NCBI RefSeq assembly: GCF_012275575.1
Contig: NZ_NPIH01000081.1
Coordinates: forward strand, 1 to 39,700
Direction: 5' to 3'
DNA: 39,700 bases
Origin: Paraburkholderia sp. SG-MS1
GTDB lineage: Bacteria > Pseudomonadota > Gammaproteobacteria > Burkholderiales > Burkholderiaceae
Below, piece after piece: positions 35,216 to 39,700 of the stretch (position 1 is the first letter of the stretch; the number at the start of each line of letters is the position of its first letter). The translations under genes and the position numbers were made by a program. The notes under the pieces are model-generated. The model ran no database searches and was not told the origin of the DNA. It saw nothing but the letters and a program-made list of their open reading frames with translations.

Positions 35216-36028
35216 TCACGCCCCGCCCTTCTTCTTGCGACCGCTACCCATGTCCAGTTCCACCCAGGTCGGTGCGTGATCGCTTGCGTGCGGTTCGCCG
35301 CGCACCCAGCGGTCGACGCCCGCATCGCGCAAGCGCGGGGCAAGATCCGCGCTCAACAACAGGTGGTCGATTCGCAAGCCCGAGTTGGTATCCCAATGGC
35401 GGCGAAAATAATCCCAGAACGTGTAGACCCGCTCGTCGCCGAAGTGTGTGCGTAGCGCGTCGGTCCAGCCTTGCGCGAGCAGCCGCCGATAACGTTCGCG
35501 GCTTTCCGGTTGCAACAGCGCGTCCTTTAGCCATGAACGGGGGTTGTAGATGTCCTCGTCTGTGGGCACGACGTTGAAGTCGCCCGCCAGCACCACCGGA
35601 TGGCCGCTCTTGAACAGCTTCGCTGCATGCGTGATGAAGTGATCGAACCACGCGAGCTTGTAGTCGAACTTGGGGCCCGGTTGCGGATTGCCGTTCGGCA
35701 GATAGAGGCAAGCCACCAGTACGCCGCCAGCCGCCGCCTCCAGATAACGGCTGTGGGTGTCGTCCTCGAAGCCGGGCAGGCCGCGGCGGTGCTCGAGCGG
35801 CGCATCGCCCTTCGACAGAATCGCCACGCCGTTCCATGCGCTCTGTCCTTGCCAGATCGCACCGTAGCCCGCGTCGCGCAATTGCTCGACGGGAAACGCG
35901 CTGTCGACCGCCTTGAGTTCCTGCAGACACACGATGTCCGGGGCTTCACGCTCCAGCCATTGCAGCAGTGCAGGCAATCGCGAACGGATACCGTTGATGT
36001 TGAACGTCGCAATTCGAAGTTTCGCCAC
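35216..36028 (-). CDS. xthA: Exodeoxyribonuclease III / AP endonuclease
   Basis: This 270-residue cytoplasmic base-excision repair enzyme cleaves 5' to abasic sites and removes 3' blocking groups. The EEP-nuclease motifs are all present: RIATFNINGIRSRL at the N-terminus, the metal-binding E37 in LQELK, the catalytic YLPNGN tyrosine near 109, GDFNVVPTDEDIYNP, GLRIDHLLLS and SDHAP with the general-base histidine. The length matches E. coli ExoIII (268). ATG 36028 has AGGGAGA upstream. The short lysine-rich tail GRKKKGGA is unusual but harmless. It stands alone on its strand. Confidence 0.95.
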   Translation of the reverse strand: MAKLRIATFNINGIRSRLPALLQWLEREAPDIVCLQELKAVDSAFPVEQLRDAGYGAIWQGQSAWNGVAILSKGDAPLEHRRGLPGFEDDTHSRYLEAAAGGVLVACLYLPNGNPQPGPKFDYKLAWFDHFITHAAKLFKSGHPVVLAGDFNVVPTDEDIYNPRSWLKDALLQPESRERYRRLLAQGWTDALRTHFGDERVYTFWDYFRRHWDTNSGLRIDHLLLSADLAPRLRDAGVDRWVRGEPHASDHAPTWVELDMGSGRKKKGGA

Positions 36029-36058
36029 GGCGGGTTCTCCCTGGGCCGGTCCTTCCTG

Positions 36059-36286
36059 TCACGCGCTCCGTTCTGCCGCGACGTCGCACCATTCGATCGC
36101 CCATGACCTCGCGCATGCAATGGCATCGGCTTCGCTGGCGAAGGAATCGATGTCGCCGGAATCATGCGACTGCACGTGCTCGTTTTTTTGCGGCACACGC
36201 GTAATTTTCGCTCTCGCGTAGTAGGCGCCGTCTTCCGCATGGCGTGCGCGGCAATCGATATGGAAATGCCTGTAGTCGAACTGCAT
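36059..36286 (-). CDS. Small Burkholderia-type protein of unknown function
   Basis: This is a 75-residue protein from ATG 36286 with AGGAG at ideal spacing. The N-terminus MQFDYRHFHIDCRARHAEDGAYYARAKI is the style of small conserved Burkholderiaceae proteins with an alternating beta pattern, and the end has DSFASEADAIACARSWAIEWCD, a helix with two cysteines. There is no signal or membrane segment. The hairpin repeat begins directly upstream of its ribosome site (36297), so its promoter must lie within or beyond the repeats. It lies 30 bases upstream of xthA on the same strand and may be read with it. Confidence 0.72.
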   Translation of the reverse strand: MQFDYRHFHIDCRARHAEDGAYYARAKITRVPQKNEHVQSHDSGDIDSFASEADAIACARSWAIEWCDVAAERSA

Positions 36287-36296
36287 AAACGCTCCT

Positions 36297-36389
36297 GTCG
36301 ACCAGAGTTAGCGCTTTAGCGCTTACTCTGGTCCCATGCACCCGTGCGGTCGACCAGAGTTAGCGCTTTAGCGCTTACTCTGGTCCCAT
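36297..36389. repeat. Two direct copies of a 41-bp palindromic hairpin element
   Basis: The same 41 bases occur at 36297-36337 and 36349-36389, 52 bases apart. Each is a near-perfect palindrome: GACCAGAGTTAGCGCT, a TT loop, then AGCGCTTACTCTGGTC, with a single mispair. It resembles REP/BIME elements. It lies just downstream of the hydrolase gene and just upstream of the small gene, so it could terminate one transcript or shape the leader of the other. Confidence 0.95.
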
Positions 36390-36494
36390 CGCTGTGAATG
36401 AACTCCATCTGTTCACCGGTAGCATCGGCTGTACCTGGCCGGATGCAATAAGCGAAGCCGCGCGCAACGCCATCGCACCGGGAACAGGCACCCC

Positions 36495-38636
36495 TCAATT
36501 CGGCACGTTCACCGCTCCGCCCGCCGCCGTGATCGCATTGCTTCCCGGGCTCACCGCAATCGCGGGCAAATTCGCCGCGCTCAGTGGGGGCGCCGCACCC
36601 GCCACGCCACCACGCGGTACCGTGTGAATGACCTGCGAGGGCGGCAACGCCGTGCCGCTCTTCAGATGACTCCACATGAGATTGAGCGCCTGCAGGTTGT
36701 AGTAGTGCAGCGGCACGAAGCGCGAATCGAAACCGGCCACGCTGAGAAACGCGTCGAAGTGCTGAGCGTTCGTCACTTCGTAGAACGACAGCTTGCTCGC
36801 GCCGCCCTCGATCAACTGGTTCATCCCCACGTACGGCCGCGACGCGTGATTGATCGGCACCAGCGCGTCCGCGCGGCCCTGCACGATGATCGTCGGCTTG
36901 CCGTGCAGATTCGCATTCACGCGAACGGCGTCGACACTGCCGGTCAGCGCGCCGCTGGTCCACAGAGCACGCAGACACGCGGCTCCCGCGTAGCTCGCAT
37001 CGGCGGTCGCCAGTCGATGATCGGCCGCGCCGGATGCGCCCGCGTTATAGACGAGATTGATGCCATTGGTCGGCGGCACGCCGTTGCCGTTGCCGAACAC
37101 CGTGAGCATGGGCGAGACCGCCGGCGTGACACCCGCAGCCCCGGCCGCGCTGGTCGTGCCGAAGCTGAAGTTGCAGAGGTTGTCTGCGACACTGGCGCGC
37201 GCGTACGCATTCGCATAGGTCACGGCGACGGCGGGCACGGCTTGCGAATCCCACATCGGCGCGTGCAGCAGATCCGAGTCGGTCTCGTAGCCGTTCTGAT
37301 GCAGCAGCGCGAGCGCGTTCACCGCTTGGGTCGTCACATCCGTCCCCGCGATGATCCCAGCGACCGCGAGCGATGCACAGCGTGCGGTGCGGATCGCCGT
37401 GGTGGTCGTGGCCGGCAACGTGGTCAGATACGGCGCGCCGGCGGCGGCGGGCGCGAGCGCGGCGCACGGCTGCAACAGGTTGGCGAGCGTCATGTAGTCG
37501 GCAAGCGGCTTGCCGACCGCGCCGACCGGCACGCCGCCCTGCGCCACCGACACTTGCGTGCCAACCCGCAAATTGATCTGCGGCTCGCCGACCACCACCG
37601 CCGTGATCAAGCCGGACGTGTCCTGCTCCGCCGCCGCGAGCGCCGCGCCGCCGCCATTGCTCACCGACGCCGCGATCGTCGTGATGCTGCCGCTCGCATA
37701 ACGCACCGTGCGGGTCGAGCCGTTCAGCGCGCCGTACGAATCGTTGAGCGCCCAATATGCGAACTGGATCGCCTGCAAGGTATTCTTGCCCCAGTCCTGC
37801 TCCGGATTCTGCTGCGAGTGCGCGTGCTTGAACGCGTAGCGATTCGGGAACTGCGTGTTGAACGACGCGAGCGCATTGCCGCTCAGGTTCGCGGTGAAGA
37901 GACTCGCTTTGCCGGCGGCCGACGCATCCTGCAACGTGCCGTCGATCAAGGTGACGCGATCGGTCGACAGTTCGTGCGCGCCGTTGCCGCTGCCCTTGTC
38001 GGTGTATGCGACCGCGCAGCCGCGCTTGAGGCCCCACTCGCCGGCCGCGGAAATCGCGCCGTACACGCCGCGCGAACCCGACGAGGTTGCCGTGACGATG
38101 CACGGCTGATCCGGATTGAAGCTCGCCGGAATCTGCACCAGCATGCTGACGTTCTGCGCGCCGCTGCCGTCGTCGGCGAAGGCGAGGTACTCCTTGCCCG
38201 CGATCTTGCCTTCGCCCAGCGTATCGTTGCCGTTCAGGTCGACATTGGGTCCCCAGAAGCGTCCATAGCCGCCGTTCGCGCTCATGTCGACGAGCGCGCG
38301 ATAGTTCGACCAGATCGCCACACGCCGCAACTCGGCGGCCATGGGTTGCGCGGAGTTCGCCATGGCCGGCGCGGTGGCCAGCGCGAGGCCGCTCTTACCC
38401 AGACCCGCAGTAAGCAGATCGTCGGTGTTGCCGTCATAGGACTGGGTGGTCACCGCGCTTTTGATGAAACCGGGCAACACGTTGGCTGGCGGTGAAGGTG
38501 GAGCGGTATCGTCATCGTCGCTATGGCAGGCAGTCAGCGCGATTGCCGCCATCATCACGACAGCCAGGGTACGCATAGGCGATGCAACGCGTGAAGCATG
38601 ACGCGAAGCCGGCCAGACTCTAATCGTTGAAGTCAT
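36495..38636 (-). CDS. D-(-)-3-hydroxybutyrate oligomer hydrolase, lipoprotein form
   Basis: This 713-residue esterase cuts short 3-hydroxybutyrate oligomers left by polyhydroxybutyrate breakdown. The family blocks are clear: GYGRFWGPNVDLNGNDTLGEGKIAGKEYLAF, CIVTATSSGSRGVYGAI, GCAVAYTDKGSGNGAHEL and a probable nucleophile serine in ASVSNGGGAALAAAEQD. NLHGKPTIIVQGRADALVPINHASRPYVGMN and EVTNAQHFDAFL give the later acid and histidine. ATG 38636 has GGAG upstream and gives a long basic signal peptide ending in the lipobox LTAC (about residue 37), followed by HSDDDD. Outer-membrane anchoring would place it outside the cytoplasm, to use external oligomers. ATG 38576 is an alternative start. Confidence 0.93.
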   Translation of the reverse strand: MTSTIRVWPASRHASRVASPMRTLAVVMMAAIALTACHSDDDDTAPPSPPANVLPGFIKSAVTTQSYDGNTDDLLTAGLGKSGLALATAPAMANSAQPMAAELRRVAIWSNYRALVDMSANGGYGRFWGPNVDLNGNDTLGEGKIAGKEYLAFADDGSGAQNVSMLVQIPASFNPDQPCIVTATSSGSRGVYGAISAAGEWGLKRGCAVAYTDKGSGNGAHELSTDRVTLIDGTLQDASAAGKASLFTANLSGNALASFNTQFPNRYAFKHAHSQQNPEQDWGKNTLQAIQFAYWALNDSYGALNGSTRTVRYASGSITTIAASVSNGGGAALAAAEQDTSGLITAVVVGEPQINLRVGTQVSVAQGGVPVGAVGKPLADYMTLANLLQPCAALAPAAAGAPYLTTLPATTTTAIRTARCASLAVAGIIAGTDVTTQAVNALALLHQNGYETDSDLLHAPMWDSQAVPAVAVTYANAYARASVADNLCNFSFGTTSAAGAAGVTPAVSPMLTVFGNGNGVPPTNGINLVYNAGASGAADHRLATADASYAGAACLRALWTSGALTGSVDAVRVNANLHGKPTIIVQGRADALVPINHASRPYVGMNQLIEGGASKLSFYEVTNAQHFDAFLSVAGFDSRFVPLHYYNLQALNLMWSHLKSGTALPPSQVIHTVPRGGVAGAAPPLSAANLPAIAVSPGSNAITAAGGAVNVPN

Positions 38637-38779
38637 CTTTGCTGTCTCCGTTATTTTCTAATACCGTTGTAGTTGCAACGGCACCGAAGTTGCTGCGTCA
38701 ACTTCGTTGGAACGCGACGCTTCGGATACCGATGCATCGCTAGCCTGCATTGACCTTTCAACGGAGTCAACAGAACGTC

Positions 38780-39502
38780 ATGTCCACGCATAACGAATGT
38801 CAGGATTCAGGCGCTTCAGACGCCACCCCACAGCAACCCGCACGCCGCCGTTTTCTGCAGTCGGCCGCCGCTGCGGCGACGGTCGGCGCGGCGCCGCATC
38901 TGCGCGCACAAACCCAAACGCCGGCCGCGCCGCCGGCTCAACTCAACCAGGCCGTGCCGCCGCGCCCGGTCACGCTGACCGTGAACGGCCGCGCCTATAC
39001 GCTGCAACTCGAACCGCGCGTCACCCTGCTCGACGCGCTGCGCGAATACGCAGACCTGATGGGCACGAAAAAAGGCTGTGACAGGGGTCAGTGCGGCGCC
39101 TGCACGGTGCTCGTCGAGGGCCGCCGCATCAATTCGTGTCTGACGCTCGCCGTGATGCACGAAGGCGAAAACATTACCACCGTGGAAGGACTCGCGGCCA
39201 ACGGCGCATTGAGTCCGATGCAGCGCGCGTTCATCGAACACGATGCGTTCCAGTGCGGCTACTGTACACCGGGGCAGTTGTGTTCCGCGACGGCGCTGCT
39301 GAACGAATTTCGCAACGGCACGGCGAGCACCGTGACCGCCGACGTTCGCGGCCGTCCCGCCCAACTGTCCGAGGAAGAAATCCGCGAACGGATGAGCGGC
39401 AACATCTGCCGCTGCGGCGCCTACGCGAACATCGTGGCCGCAGTGCGTGCAGTGCATGAAGGCGGCGGCTCGACCGGCGCCCCCCAACCCGGCAACGCCT
39501 GA
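38780..39502 (+). CDS. Tat-exported 2Fe-2S subunit of a molybdenum aldehyde oxidoreductase (PaoA-like)
   Basis: This 240-residue electron-transfer subunit belongs to the xanthine oxidase family. A twin-arginine signal (ARRRFLQSAAAAA, residues 21-33) sends it folded to the periplasm. The plant-type 2Fe-2S cluster uses C100, C105, C108 and C120 (GCDRGQCGACTVLVEG). The second cluster uses C159, C162, C210 and C212 (CGYCTPGQ, NICRCGAY). The layout matches E. coli PaoA. ATG 38780 is chosen; TTG 38750 is closer to a GGAG-poor region and unlikely. The FAD subunit starts 14 bases downstream, and the large Mo subunit should follow beyond the window. Confidence 0.9.
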   Translation: MSTHNECQDSGASDATPQQPARRRFLQSAAAAATVGAAPHLRAQTQTPAAPPAQLNQAVPPRPVTLTVNGRAYTLQLEPRVTLLDALREYADLMGTKKGCDRGQCGACTVLVEGRRINSCLTLAVMHEGENITTVEGLAANGALSPMQRAFIEHDAFQCGYCTPGQLCSATALLNEFRNGTASTVTADVRGRPAQLSEEEIRERMSGNICRCGAYANIVAAVRAVHEGGGSTGAPQPGNA

Positions 39503-39515
39503 CGGAGCGACCAGC

Positions 39516-39700
39516 ATGGATGCGATCTCTTACGAACGCGCCGGCGACGTCGCCAGCGCAGTGCGCGCGGTTCAGCAACCGGGCGCGGTCTTCATCGGCG
39601 GCGGCACGAATCTGCTCGATCTGATGAAGGGCGGTGTGGCGAGGCCGATGCGGCTCATCGACATCACGCATATCAGCGGACTCGACACGGTAACGACGCT
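39516..39700 (+). CDS. FAD-binding subunit of the same oxidoreductase (PaoB-like), 5' part
   Basis: The first 61 codons are visible, and the gene runs off the window. MDAISYERAGDVASAVRAV is followed by FIGGGTNLLDLMKGG, the PCMH-type FAD-binding motif of the medium subunit, then RPMRLIDITHISGL. ATG 39516 has GGAG 11 bases upstream, 14 bases after the 2Fe-2S gene stop. It passes electrons from the molybdenum site and clusters to FAD. No signal peptide is present; in this family it is carried out by the Tat partner. Confidence 0.9.
   Translation, partial: MDAISYERAGDVASAVRAVQQPGAVFIGGGTNLLDLMKGGVARPMRLIDITHISGLDTVTT

Noticed and set aside
36297..36389. CRISPR-like repeat pair
   Set aside because: Only two units, each a long palindrome, with an 11-base spacer; no array and no cas genes.
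36624..38495. 623-codon plus-strand frame opposite the oligomer hydrolase
   Set aside because: Antisense shadow; composition dominated by Arg, Ala and Val with no recognisable fold.

Overview
The window is high-GC chromosomal DNA from a betaproteobacterium, most likely Paraburkholderia or a close Burkholderiaceae relative. The evidence is a DUF4148 secreted protein, a 3-hydroxybutyrate oligomer hydrolase, a GlgP, a GndA and many Burkholderia-type small proteins, with heavy G/C at third codon positions throughout. I see no rRNA, tRNA, insertion sequence, prophage or CRISPR array. Most genes are compact and ordinary, and both window edges cut genes.

Layout. 1-6626: end of an aspartic-protease-like protein, glycogen phosphorylase (minus), a DHA2-type MFS exporter (plus) and low-specificity L-threonine aldolase (minus), with strong hairpins between the convergent pairs. 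6862-11241: a universal stress protein facing an HPP-CBS membrane protein, then a MarR-type regulator directly followed by a ClC-CBS chloride channel or exchanger. Two inverted repeats of similar design (TCA-N5-TGA) lie at the two control regions. 11283-14208: a cysteine-rich secreted lectin-like protein, an NlpD-like lipoprotein whose M23 domain has lost its metal and catalytic residues, a cupin, a small protein of unknown function and a DUF4148 protein. 14474-22108: housekeeping and accessory enzymes (6-phosphogluconate dehydrogenase, DUF938 methyltransferase, PPOX-family flavoprotein, sirtuin, oxidoreductase-like small protein, SDR, NodB-type deacetylase, DUF2252).

22580-33756 is the most interesting part. 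A motAB stator pair converges on a minus-strand two-partner-secretion (TPS) locus made of one TpsB transporter between two paralogous, unusually short TpsA cargoes that carry GLUG-like repeats and share an almost identical C-terminus. Facing the first tpsA across a 445-base control region is a MHYT-GGDEF-EAL protein with both catalytic motifs intact. Its leader contains two hairpins and a possible 30-codon upstream ORF that overlaps the main start. The arrangement suggests a linked motility / surface adhesin / cyclic-di-GMP island, by analogy with c-di-GMP-controlled TPS adhesins such as CdrA. The regulatory link is inference.

33886-39700: a Pr6Pr-type membrane protein with a near-leaderless promoter, a CsbD-like small membrane protein, exodeoxyribonuclease III, a small Burkholderia-type protein preceded by two copies of a 41-base hairpin element, a lipoprotein form of 3-hydroxybutyrate oligomer hydrolase (polyhydroxybutyrate breakdown), and the start of a periplasmic molybdenum aldehyde oxidoreductase operon (Tat-dependent 2Fe-2S subunit, then the FAD subunit cut by the window end).
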